Shown: one piece after another, positions 1-5,292 of the stretch | Layout: the number at the start of each line of letters is the position of its first letter | Position numbering within the stretch: the first letter of the stretch is position 1 | Source of the DNA: Pseudomonadota bacterium | GTDB lineage: Bacteria > Pseudomonadota > Alphaproteobacteria > Rhizobiales > Hyphomicrobiaceae | Length of the DNA: 5,292 bases | Assembly: GCA_023392135.1 (NCBI GenBank) | Contig: JAEVZQ010000233.1 | Location: 1 to 5,292, forward strand | Direction: 5' to 3' | Notes under the pieces: generated by a model | Databases searched by the model: none | What the model was told of the DNA's origin: nothing | The model's input: the letters and a program-made list of their open reading frames with translations, nothing else | Position numbers and translations under genes: made by a program

Positions 1-586
1 AATCGCCGCGGAACCACGCCTGGGGCCCGAGTATGAAGCGGTCGAGGGCGAAACCGCCGCTACCGTCGACCTGATAGGTATCGAATGCCGTGGAATAGCT
101 CGCCGCGAGGTCCGCGTAGAATGGGGAGTAGGGCGACGCGAGCTTCTTGACATCGAACGCGACCGTGAAGCCCGTTTCATCCCCTCGCACCGGATTTGAC
201 AGGTCGTTCGGTGACAGATCGTGGTCCTGATGCTCGGCACCGAGGAAGACCCCGGAGACAAGATCACCGCGGAACCAGCGATAGCCGATCATCGCATCGG
301 CAGCCCACGCATCGCCGTCGATTTCGAATGCCATTCGATCATAGCTGTACGAATCCATGCTGCCGGCCAGCCTGACAGCGAAGCCGTCCCGCGCCAGGTC
401 GCCGTTCAACGCCAGATAAAGGGCGGTTGTGGAGGCGAACGCATCTTTCGCCAGATCGTAGGTACTGACGATTGCGAGCGGATAGACGTCGCCATTGACA
501 TAGGGTCCATCGCCGCCGGCCAGAGCGGTCGACATTGGGGCCGCGGCCAGTGCTGCCGAAAGGAAGGCGCCAGTCCTGAATTTCAT
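1..586 (-). CDS. bcsS: BcsS-like cellulose-associated outer-membrane protein (3' end cut by window edge)
   Basis: The first 195 residues are present, reading leftward from an ATG at 586; the C-terminus lies beyond base 1. Seen: an N-terminal signal peptide (MKFRTGAFLSAALAAAPMST then ALA, likely cleaved after Ala23), followed by alternating polar/aromatic segments typical of an outer-membrane beta barrel, with no long hydrophobic helix. Segments GYRWF (101-105), LGAEHQDHDLSPND (115-128), NPVRG (131-135), SYSTAFDTY (163-171) and LGPQAW (186-191) match my memory of the BcsS family, alphaproteobacterial proteins linked to cellulose synthesis loci whose exact role is not firmly established. The family call is from recall, not a search. 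Inferred: periplasmic export and insertion in the outer membrane, perhaps aiding cellulose export. The ribosome-binding site is weak (GAGCGGA directly before ATG). No other bcs gene is visible. It is divergent from the aldolase gene. Alternative: another small barrel family. Confidence 0.68.
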   Translation of the reverse strand, partial: MKFRTGAFLSAALAAAPMSTALAGGDGPYVNGDVYPLAIVSTYDLAKDAFASTTALYLALNGDLARDGFAVRLAGSMDSYSYDRMAFEIDGDAWAADAMIGYRWFRGDLVSGVFLGAEHQDHDLSPNDLSNPVRGDETGFTVAFDVKKLASPYSPFYADLAASYSTAFDTYQVDGSGGFALDRFILGPQAWFRGD

Positions 587-779
587 TCCGCTCGCCCGAT
601 AGTTGGTAATTCCGAAGCGACGCGATCGTATCATGGCGGGGATGCTTCGCGAATCATCAGCGCGGTTCGGCAGAGTAATTGGCAGCTCGCTGGGTCCTCG
701 GCGCCACAGATTCGGGTATCCTGAAAGCTGTAAAGAATAGGTGCTAAGAGCAAACCTGCCATTTTCCATCGAAGATTTC
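587..779. other. Divergent intergenic region between bcsS-like gene and aldolase gene
   Basis: These 193 bases should hold the promoters of both flanking genes. I see no tRNA, repeat array or convincing small ORF. A 6-base inverted repeat, CGAAGC (613-618) and GCTTCG (644-649), lies near the bcsS-like start. For the plus-strand aldolase I found no pair of boxes with acceptable sequence and spacing; TTGGCA at 679-684 resembles a -35 box but has no partner at 16-18 bases. Confidence 0.6.
625..653 (-). promoter_or_regulatory. Weak candidate sigma-70-type promoter for the bcsS-like gene
   Basis: On the minus strand, TTCGCG (648-653, 3 of 6 matches to TTGACA) is followed after 17 bases by TACGAT (625-630, 4 of 6 matches to TATAAT), placing a start about 30-35 bases upstream of the ATG at 586. 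The right arm of the CGAAGC/GCTTCG inverted repeat overlaps the -35 box, and the two arms flank the -10 box, so a bound regulator is conceivable. Matches this weak occur by chance; this is only the best pair I found. Confidence 0.2.
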
Positions 780-1520
780 ATGACCAAGCGTGAAACTCAG
801 CTCCGCCAGTCCATCATCGATCGCTGCCGCTGGATGAATGCCATCGGGCTCAACCAGGGCACCTCCGGCAATATCTCCGTGCGACATGGCGACGAGATGC
901 TGATCACGCCATCGGGCATTCCCTACGACAGCATGACTCCGGATATGATTGCCGCGATGCCGCTCAGCCGGTCGGACGGTTCCTACCGCGGGCCGCTGCG
1001 GCCGTCGTCTGAATGGCGCATCCATTTGGACATCATGCGCGCCCGGCCAGAGGCCGGCGCCGTCGTCCACACGCACTCGACCTACGCGACGGCGCTGGCG
1101 GTGACCCGCCGTGGCATTCCAGCCTGCCACTATATGGTCGCCGTGTTCGGAGGCGGAGATGTGCGGTGCTCGGACTATGCGCGCTTCGGCACGCAGGAGC
1201 TGTCGGCTGCAGCGCTCGCGGCCCTCGGAGGCCGGAATGGCTGTCTGCTGGCCAATCACGGCATGCTGACCTTGGGTCCGACGCTGGAGAAGGCAATGTG
1301 GCTTGCCGTCGAGCTCGAGACGCTCGCCAAGCAATACGTCCTGAGCCTTCAGATCGGTGGACCGGTGCTGCTGAGCGACGCGCAGATCGAGGAGACCCGC
1401 GCCGCCATGGCCGGCTACGGCCACTCTGAGGCGGCCGCGTCGCCGGCTGGATCGGCCGGCAAGAGGAGTCGCAAGGAGCCAGTGCCAGCAACCAGCCGAA
1501 AAACCATTCGGCGGGGCTGA
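780..1520 (+). CDS. Class II aldolase/adducin-family protein, substrate unknown
   Basis: A 246-residue cytosolic protein of the FucA/AraD/MtnB superfamily: zinc-dependent aldolases, epimerases, dehydratases and decarboxylases acting on sugar phosphates and related compounds. Seen: GTSGNIS (27-33) and TPSG (43-46), the phosphate-binding segments; Glu78 in SSEWRIH, aligning with catalytic Glu73 of fuculose-phosphate aldolase; zinc ligands His97 and His99 in VVHTHSTYA; and the third ligand His160 in LLANHG. The active site therefore looks complete. Candidate activities are L-fuculose-phosphate aldolase, 5-methylthioribulose-1-phosphate aldolase of the methylthioadenosine salvage shunt, or 3-oxo-tetronate-4-phosphate decarboxylase; the sequence does not decide between them and no pathway partner adjoins it. 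Start: ATG 780 gives the usual family N-terminus; an in-frame GTG at 741 would add 13 residues, and both have weak ribosome sites (GAAG at 771-774 for the ATG). After about residue 212 the tail is Ala/Ser-rich and basic, unlike the conserved core. Confidence 0.92.
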   Translation: MTKRETQLRQSIIDRCRWMNAIGLNQGTSGNISVRHGDEMLITPSGIPYDSMTPDMIAAMPLSRSDGSYRGPLRPSSEWRIHLDIMRARPEAGAVVHTHSTYATALAVTRRGIPACHYMVAVFGGGDVRCSDYARFGTQELSAAALAALGGRNGCLLANHGMLTLGPTLEKAMWLAVELETLAKQYVLSLQIGGPVLLSDAQIEETRAAMAGYGHSEAAASPAGSAGKRSRKEPVPATSRKTIRRG

Positions 1521-1559
1521 AAGGCAGGCCGGGCGAGAACCGGGCTCCTTCTCAGCCGC
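1511..1559. terminator. Possible bidirectional terminator between the convergent aldolase and pheT genes
   Basis: An imperfect inverted repeat. GGCTGA (1515-1520) pairs with TCAGCC (1552-1557), and inside it AAGG (1521-1524, or AGG) can pair with CCTT (1547-1550) across a small bulge. The GCGG at 1511-1514 could alternatively pair with CCGC at 1556-1559. Both stop codons (TGA at 1518-1520, and TGA on the minus strand at 1552-1554) lie in opposite arms. In the pheT direction a TTTTT run (1499-1503) follows about 7 bases after the stem; in the aldolase direction there is no T run. The loop is long, so function as a terminator is uncertain. Confidence 0.35.
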
Positions 1560-3981
1560 GGATCTCGCCGCCGGTCACGCGTTTGACTTCGGCGATCACC
1601 TTCTTCGCGACGGCCTCGATTTCGGAGTCCGTCAACGTGCGCTCGCGCGGTTGCAAAGTGACCTCGATCGCAACCGACTTCTTGCCGGCTCCGAGGCTCT
1701 TGCCGATGAACACATCGAACACCGAGATGTCGGCGATCAACGATTTGTCCGCCGCGGCTGCAGCCTTCATCACGTCGCCCGCCGGCACCGCTTCATCGAG
1801 CACGAAGGCGAAGTCGCGGCGCACCGGCAGCAGGTCCGGCGCGACCATCGGCGAGCGGGCGCGAGACTTGCGCTTCTCGGGCGGCAGCGCATCGAGAAAA
1901 ATCTCGAAGGCCTGGACGGGGGCCGCCACGTCCAGCTCGGCGAGTGTATTCGGATGGATTTCGCCGAAGTGGGCGAGCACGTTCTTTGGACCCAGCCGCA
2001 GGACCCCTGACCGGCCCGGGTGATACCAGGCCGGGGCCTTGCGGGCGATTTGCGCGCGGTTCGGATCGATGCCGAGCGCGGCCAGAGTTGCGAAGACGTC
2101 GGCCTTCACGTCGAACACGTCGACTTCGCGGGCGGGCGCATCCCAGTGGCGCCCGTGGCCAGCGAGGCGCGCTGCGCCGGCACGAACACCAGCGGCGATC
2201 TGGATCTGGTCTTTGGGCTGATCGCCACGGTAGGCGTTTCCAAGCTCGAACAGACCAAGATTGGCAACCCCACGATTGCGATTGCGCTGCGCGGCCGAGA
2301 GGAGTCCCGGCAGCAGGCTCGGCCGCATGGAGGACATCTCGACCGATATGGGGTTGGCAAGCTCCAGCGCCTCCGCGCCGCCGCCGAACAGCTCCGACTG
2401 CGGGCGCGGGATGAAGGACCAGGTCATCGCCTCGACGAGCCCGCGACCGGCCAGGATGCGGCGGGCCCGACGCGAGCGCCGTTGCGCTTCCGTCAGAACC
2501 ATACGCGTCACGCCGTGAGTGCGTGGGATGGGCGTCGATGGCACCTGATCGAGGCCGATGATACGGACAACCTCCTCGACAAGATCGGCAGGACCGCCAA
2601 TGTCCGGACGCCAGCTCGGCGTTGTGACCTGGACCTCCGGACCCCTGCCCTCGACAACGAAGCCGAGGTCGGAGAGCACCTTTCGGCTCTCGGAGTCTTT
2701 GACGGCAAGTCCGGTCAGGCGCGTGATGCGGCGGAAGTCGAACGCAATCGTTTTGCGGCCCTCGGGCGGTGTTCCCGCAACGAGCCGCTTTGACGGCTTG
2801 CCTCCGGCGAGCTTCAGTATGAGATCAGTGGCGTAGTCGAGCCCCGGCACGACGTAAGCAGGATCGACGCCGCGCTCGAACCGGTAGCGTGCGTCCGTCT
2901 GCACGCCGGCCTTGCGGCCTGTCGCGGCGGTGCGGAGCGGATCGAAGTAGGCGCTCTCGATGAATACGTTGGTGGTCTCCTCCGTGCACGAGCTGCTCTC
3001 GCCGCCGATGATGCCGCCGAGGCCAAGTGCGCCGCTGTCGTCAGCAATCACGCACATGGTCTCGTCGACCTCGTATTCCTTGCCGTCGAGCGCCAGGAAG
3101 CGCTCCCCCCGACGGCCGAGTCGCGCACGGATGGCGCCTTTGAGCTTGTCCGCGTCGTAGACGTGAAGCGGGCGGCCACGGTCGAGCGAAACGTAGTTGG
3201 TCACGTCGACCAGGGCGCTGATCGGCCGGAGGCCAGACGCCTTGAGGCGGTTCTGCATCCACGCCGGCGAGGGGCCGTTCTTCACGTCCTTGACGAGGCG
3301 CCCCGCGAAAACGGGGCAGGCGCTCGCTGTCTCGGGCGTGAACTCGAGCCGGATGTCGATCGGGGAGGCGAAACTCCCCTCGACGGGGCCGATCTTGGGC
3401 TCCGGCTTCAAGGTGCCGAGGCCCGCAGCGGCCAGGTCGCGGGCAATGCCGCGCACCCCCGTGCAGTCCGGGCGGTTGGGAGTCAGCTTGACCTCGATCA
3501 CCGGGTCATTGAGCCCGACGACGTCGATGTAGCGCTGACCCACGCGCTCGCCGAGGCCGGGGTCGAGCTCGATGATGCCTTCGTGATCGTCCGATAGCTC
3601 CAGCTCGCGCTCGGAGAGGAGCATACCGTTGGATACCACGCCGCGAACGGGGCGCTTGTCCAGCTTGATGCCCGTGCCCGGGATGTACGAGCCGAGTGGT
3701 GCAAACACGCCGATCATGCCTGTGCGGGCGTTCGGCGCGCCGCAGACGACCTCGACGGGGGCCTGGCCCGGCGCGATTTCCACCTGGCACACGCGCAGGC
3801 GGTCCGCATTCGGATGCTGCTTGGCCTCGATGACGCGCGCGACGGTAAACGGGGCCAGTTTCTCCGCGGGATTGTCGATGCTTTCCACCTCGAGGCCGAT
3901 CGCAGACATCCGGTCGGCGAGGTCCTCCAGGGAAGCGTTGGTATCGAGATGGTCCTTCAGCCAGGACAGCGTGAATTTCAT
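1552..3981 (-). CDS. pheT: Phenylalanyl-tRNA synthetase beta subunit
   Basis: Complete 809-residue PheT, close to the usual bacterial length of about 790-810. With PheS it forms the cytosolic alpha2-beta2 enzyme that attaches phenylalanine to tRNA-Phe. Domains seen in order: N-terminal MKFTLSWLKDHL; EMAP-type tRNA-binding domain about 44-150 (KQHPNADRLRVCQVE, VVCGAPN); B3/B4 editing region about 213-380 (RPISALVDVTNYV at 252-264, GRPLHVYDADKL, GGIIGGE, then YRFERGVDP); B5 domain about 405-480 (TPSWRPDI, DLVEEVVRIIGLD, whose acidic residues are magnesium ligands in the family); catalytic-like core about 495-700; and C-terminal ferredoxin-fold anticodon-binding domain about 715-808 (PVRRDFAFVLDE to LTDSEIEAVAKK). 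No frameshift or missing block is apparent. The ATG at 3981 matches the family N-terminus; its ribosome site is weak (GGGA 11 bases upstream). It is separated from pheS by a membrane-protein gene and ends 31 bases from the convergent aldolase gene. Confidence 0.98.
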   Translation of the reverse strand: MKFTLSWLKDHLDTNASLEDLADRMSAIGLEVESIDNPAEKLAPFTVARVIEAKQHPNADRLRVCQVEIAPGQAPVEVVCGAPNARTGMIGVFAPLGSYIPGTGIKLDKRPVRGVVSNGMLLSERELELSDDHEGIIELDPGLGERVGQRYIDVVGLNDPVIEVKLTPNRPDCTGVRGIARDLAAAGLGTLKPEPKIGPVEGSFASPIDIRLEFTPETASACPVFAGRLVKDVKNGPSPAWMQNRLKASGLRPISALVDVTNYVSLDRGRPLHVYDADKLKGAIRARLGRRGERFLALDGKEYEVDETMCVIADDSGALGLGGIIGGESSSCTEETTNVFIESAYFDPLRTAATGRKAGVQTDARYRFERGVDPAYVVPGLDYATDLILKLAGGKPSKRLVAGTPPEGRKTIAFDFRRITRLTGLAVKDSESRKVLSDLGFVVEGRGPEVQVTTPSWRPDIGGPADLVEEVVRIIGLDQVPSTPIPRTHGVTRMVLTEAQRRSRRARRILAGRGLVEAMTWSFIPRPQSELFGGGAEALELANPISVEMSSMRPSLLPGLLSAAQRNRNRGVANLGLFELGNAYRGDQPKDQIQIAAGVRAGAARLAGHGRHWDAPAREVDVFDVKADVFATLAALGIDPNRAQIARKAPAWYHPGRSGVLRLGPKNVLAHFGEIHPNTLAELDVAAPVQAFEIFLDALPPEKRKSRARSPMVAPDLLPVRRDFAFVLDEAVPAGDVMKAAAAADKSLIADISVFDVFIGKSLGAGKKSVAIEVTLQPRERTLTDSEIEAVAKKVIAEVKRVTGGEIRG

Positions 3982-4083
3982 TGCGTATTTCGTCCCGCGG
4001 GTTTGGCAATCTCCCCGGTCGGCCCAGGGCAGTTTTGGCGTGTGGGTATTACCCCTTTTGCGTGCCGGCCGCCAAGGGGCACG
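3982..4083 (-). other. Spacer between membrane-protein gene and pheT with two mutually exclusive hairpins
   Basis: On the transcribed (minus) strand, CGTGCC directly follows the stop codon of the upstream gene (4083-4078) and pairs perfectly with GGCACG (4066-4061), leaving an 11-base loop. A second pairing, CCCCTT (4079-4074) with AAGGGG (4057-4052), shares bases 4078-4079 with the first, so both cannot form fully at once. Neither is followed by a T run, so a classical intrinsic terminator is unlikely. They may act in RNA processing or stability, or simply reflect high GC content. No separate promoter for pheT is evident. Confidence 0.4.
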
Positions 4084-4641
4084 TCACTCGAACAGGCGAA
4101 GCTGGCTGCTGTTCGTTCTGAACACCTGACGCGCCATCCGGATCTTCCCATGTATCCAGACGAACGAGATGACGATCTTGATGAGCGTCACGGCGTAGAA
4201 CATACGGAAGACGAAGGCATAGATGACAAACCAGAAGAGCTTCCGGTTCATCGCGATCGGCGACACGCCCAGGTCGAAGTGCTCCATGATGTCGAAAAAC
4301 CCGCCCCGCAGGACGAGATCGATGGTGAAGAGCGATGCGCCGATGGGGCCTGCGTAGATCGGCTCCTTGCCGTCGGAAAAGATGAGGTGCCCTTCGGCCT
4401 GCAACAGCAGGCAGCTGATCGTGAAGAACACGTAGAACACCAGCATCGAGACGGCCATGAAGCGGTAGTACATGGCCGCATTGCGCAGCGTTTCGCGGCT
4501 GAGTGAGAAATCGACCCACTGGTCGAGCTGTTCGTGCTTGCGGTCGTGATAGAAGATGATGAACACCGATGCCGCGATCATCAGGGCCGCGATGGCGATC
4601 GCCACCAGCACGGCAGGCGTGGTGTTCAGGACTGCAAGCAT
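4084..4641 (-). CDS. Uncharacterised multi-pass membrane protein encoded between pheS and pheT
   Basis: A 185-residue protein that I do not recognise. Seen: a hydrophobic N-terminal helix (about 9-31), a charged stretch (YHDRKHEQLDQW, 31-42), a second helix (about 60-81), a possible weaker hydrophobic segment (about 97-115), and a final aromatic-rich helix (about 135-160) followed by a basic tail (HGKIRMARQVFR). This indicates an inner-membrane protein with three or four spans and no cleavable signal, catalytic motif or cofactor motif that I can name. The ATG at 4641 is chosen because AAGGGG (4654-4649) lies 7 bases upstream and the frame shows strong G/C third positions. A longer overlapping frame on the same strand is Arg/His-rich and rejected. 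The gene is co-oriented with pheS (163 bases upstream) and pheT (102 bases downstream), so co-transcription is likely. A role in phenylalanine charging is not supported by anything visible. Confidence 0.87.
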   Translation of the reverse strand: MLAVLNTTPAVLVAIAIAALMIAASVFIIFYHDRKHEQLDQWVDFSLSRETLRNAAMYYRFMAVSMLVFYVFFTISCLLLQAEGHLIFSDGKEPIYAGPIGASLFTIDLVLRGGFFDIMEHFDLGVSPIAMNRKLFWFVIYAFVFRMFYAVTLIKIVISFVWIHGKIRMARQVFRTNSSQLRLFE

Positions 4642-4804
4642 CTTGGCGCCCCTTCAAGCCGATGCCGCATCGGCAACCCCTCCCGCATGGCGGGCCAGAA
4701 CTGCAGTGCCGTAAGGGCCTCGACGGAGGCCAGTAGCGACTCGCCAGACACCTTATCAGGCCTGGGTGAGGAAGGTTACCCGGATGGGAAGCTGAGCAGC
4801 ACTG
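4642..4804 (-). other. Hairpin-rich spacer between pheS and the membrane-protein gene
   Basis: This spacer contains several short perfect inverted repeats: GGCCT/AGGCC (4716-4720 and 4727-4731), CCCGC/GCGGG (4682-4686 and 4690-4694) and GCCGATG/CATCGGC (4658-4664 and 4668-4674). None is followed by a clear T run on the minus strand, so strong termination is not indicated. A 41-codon GTG-started frame (4751-4626, minus) overlaps the start of the membrane-protein gene but lacks a proper ribosome-binding site; I do not call it a gene. Confidence 0.45.
4658..4674 (-). repeat. 7-base-pair hairpin just upstream of the membrane-protein start
   Basis: A perfect inverted repeat (GCCGATG, 3-base spacer, CATCGGC) ends 3 bases before the AAGGGG ribosome-binding site of the 185-codon gene. 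On the transcript this would be a compact GC-rich stem next to the site of translation initiation. Possible roles are a weak terminator, an RNA-processing stop or a translation modulator; the sequence alone does not decide. Confidence 0.4.
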
Positions 4805-4817
4805 TCAGGACGACAGT
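4801..4817 (-). repeat. 6-base-pair inverted repeat overlapping the pheS stop codon
   Basis: ACTGTC (4801-4806) and GACAGT (4812-4817) form a perfect stem with a 5-base loop. The pheS TGA (4807-4805) sits at the junction of the loop and the 3' arm in the transcript. No T run follows. It is short enough to be chance. Confidence 0.3.
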
Positions 4818-5292
4818 CCGCCGGCCAGCGTCGGCACATCGACGGCAAGGAAACCGTAGTGCTTCATCCAGCGCAGGTCAGCGGAAAACATGTCGCGCAG
4901 GTCCGGGATGCCGTACTTCAACATGGCGATACGGTCGAGGCCCATGCCGAAGGCGAAGCCCTGATAGACCTCCGGATCGAGCCCGCAGTTCCGAATGACG
5001 TTCGGATGCACCATGCCCGACCCGAGGATCTCCAGCCACTGCCCCGGCTTGCCGATGGCGGCGGCGTCGATATCGACCTCCATCGACGGCTCGGTGAACG
5101 GGAAGTGCGAGGCGCGGAAGCGCATCTTCACCTCGTCCACCTCGAAGAACGCCTTGCAGAACTCCTCCAGGCACCACTTCAGGTGGCCCATATGGGTGGT
5201 CTCGTCTTTGATGAGACCTTCGATCTGGTGGAACATCGGCGTGTGCGGCTGGTCGCTGTCGCAGCGGTAGACGCGCCCGGGCGCGATGATCC
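4805..5292 (-). CDS. pheS: Phenylalanyl-tRNA synthetase alpha subunit, C-terminal half (5' end cut by window edge)
   Basis: The last 161 codons of PheS are present; the reading frame is open to base 5292 and the start lies beyond it. PheS carries the class II aminoacyl-tRNA synthetase catalytic core that activates phenylalanine with ATP, working in the cytosol with PheT. Seen: class II motif 2 ([18 protein letters not shown]) with its conserved arginine; [10 protein letters not shown] and [14 protein letters not shown] of the active-site sheet; and motif 3 ([18 protein letters not shown]) with its conserved arginine. The alanine of FAFGMG corresponds to E. coli PheS Ala294, which shapes the phenylalanine pocket, so normal substrate specificity is expected. 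Compared with E. coli PheS, which ends soon after the equivalent LRFLKQF, this protein continues for about 15 residues to [11 protein letters not shown], an extension I recall from alphaproteobacteria. An internal Met (codon at 5236) is not the start, since conserved sequence precedes it. Confidence 0.97.
   Translation of the reverse strand, partial: IIAPGRVYRCDSDQPHTPMFHQIEGLIKDETTHMGHLKWCLEEFCKAFFEVDEVKMRFRASHFPFTEPSMEVDIDAAAIGKPGQWLEILGSGMVHPNVIRNCGLDPEVYQGFAFGMGLDRIAMLKYGIPDLRDMFSADLRWMKHYGFLAVDVPTLAGGLSS

Noticed and set aside
221..724. A 167-codon plus-strand frame antisense to the bcsS-like gene
   Set aside because: The minus-strand frame has a signal peptide and family-like motifs; the plus-strand product has neither.
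744..1424. A 226-codon minus-strand frame antisense to the aldolase gene
   Set aside because: The plus-strand gene has a complete set of class II aldolase active-site residues; the antisense product shows no domain.
1495..1512. A perfect 6-base-pair hairpin (GCCGAA/TTCGGC) at the end of the aldolase gene, considered as a separate terminator
   Set aside because: It lies inside the coding sequence before the stop codon and no T run follows it on either strand; the TTTTT considered for pheT termination lies partly in its loop.
2020..2793. A long open frame (257 codons) on the plus strand, antisense to pheT
   Set aside because: It lies entirely within the intact, well-conserved pheT gene and encodes an Arg-rich sequence with no recognisable domain. 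High-GC genes routinely leave long open frames on the opposite strand.
3814..4506. A 230-codon plus-strand frame spanning the end of the membrane-protein gene and the start of pheT
   Set aside because: Its product is rich in Asp, Glu, His and Arg with no recognisable domain, and it lies antisense to two supported genes across their spacer.
4049..4657. A 202-codon frame on the minus strand overlapping the membrane-protein gene
   Set aside because: Its product is rich in Arg, His and Gly with no coherent domain. The overlapping 185-codon frame has clear membrane helices, G/C third positions and a well-placed ribosome-binding site.
4626..4751. A 41-codon GTG-started frame that could be a leader peptide before the membrane-protein gene
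   Set aside because: There is no properly spaced ribosome-binding site, no phenylalanine-rich stretch as in the E. coli pheST leader peptide, and no terminator-antiterminator pair following it.

Overview
The window looks like ordinary chromosomal DNA from a high-GC alphaproteobacterium, most likely a member of the Hyphomicrobiales (Rhizobiales). The reasons are the strong G/C preference at third codon positions, a BcsS-like cellulose-associated outer-membrane protein (a family I know mainly from that order), and a PheS C-terminal tail ending in [11 protein letters not shown], which I recall as typical of the group. This assignment is inference from the sequence alone.

Layout from left to right. 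Bases 1-586 (minus strand) encode the first 195 residues of a secreted beta-barrel-type protein resembling BcsS; the gene runs off the left edge. A 193-base divergent intergenic region (587-779) separates it from a plus-strand class II aldolase/adducin-family gene (780-1520) whose zinc and catalytic residues are intact but whose substrate is unknown. That gene converges on pheT, with only 31 bases between the two stop codons. An imperfect inverted repeat spans this junction and contains both stop codons.

The right-hand 70% is a minus-strand phenylalanyl-tRNA synthetase locus. It runs pheS (5' part beyond the right edge, last 161 codons present), then a 163-base spacer, then a 185-codon gene for an unrecognised multi-pass membrane protein, then a 102-base spacer, then complete pheT (809 codons). 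PheS and PheT form the alpha2-beta2 enzyme that charges tRNA-Phe. The membrane protein has no obvious part in that reaction. Its position between the two subunit genes, with hairpin-rich spacers on both sides, is the most unusual thing in the window.

I saw no tRNA or rRNA genes, CRISPR array, insertion sequence or prophage signature. Nothing here is convincing evidence of a new multi-gene system. The findings are modest and concern the split pheS/pheT arrangement, the non-coding hairpins and the uncharacterised genes.
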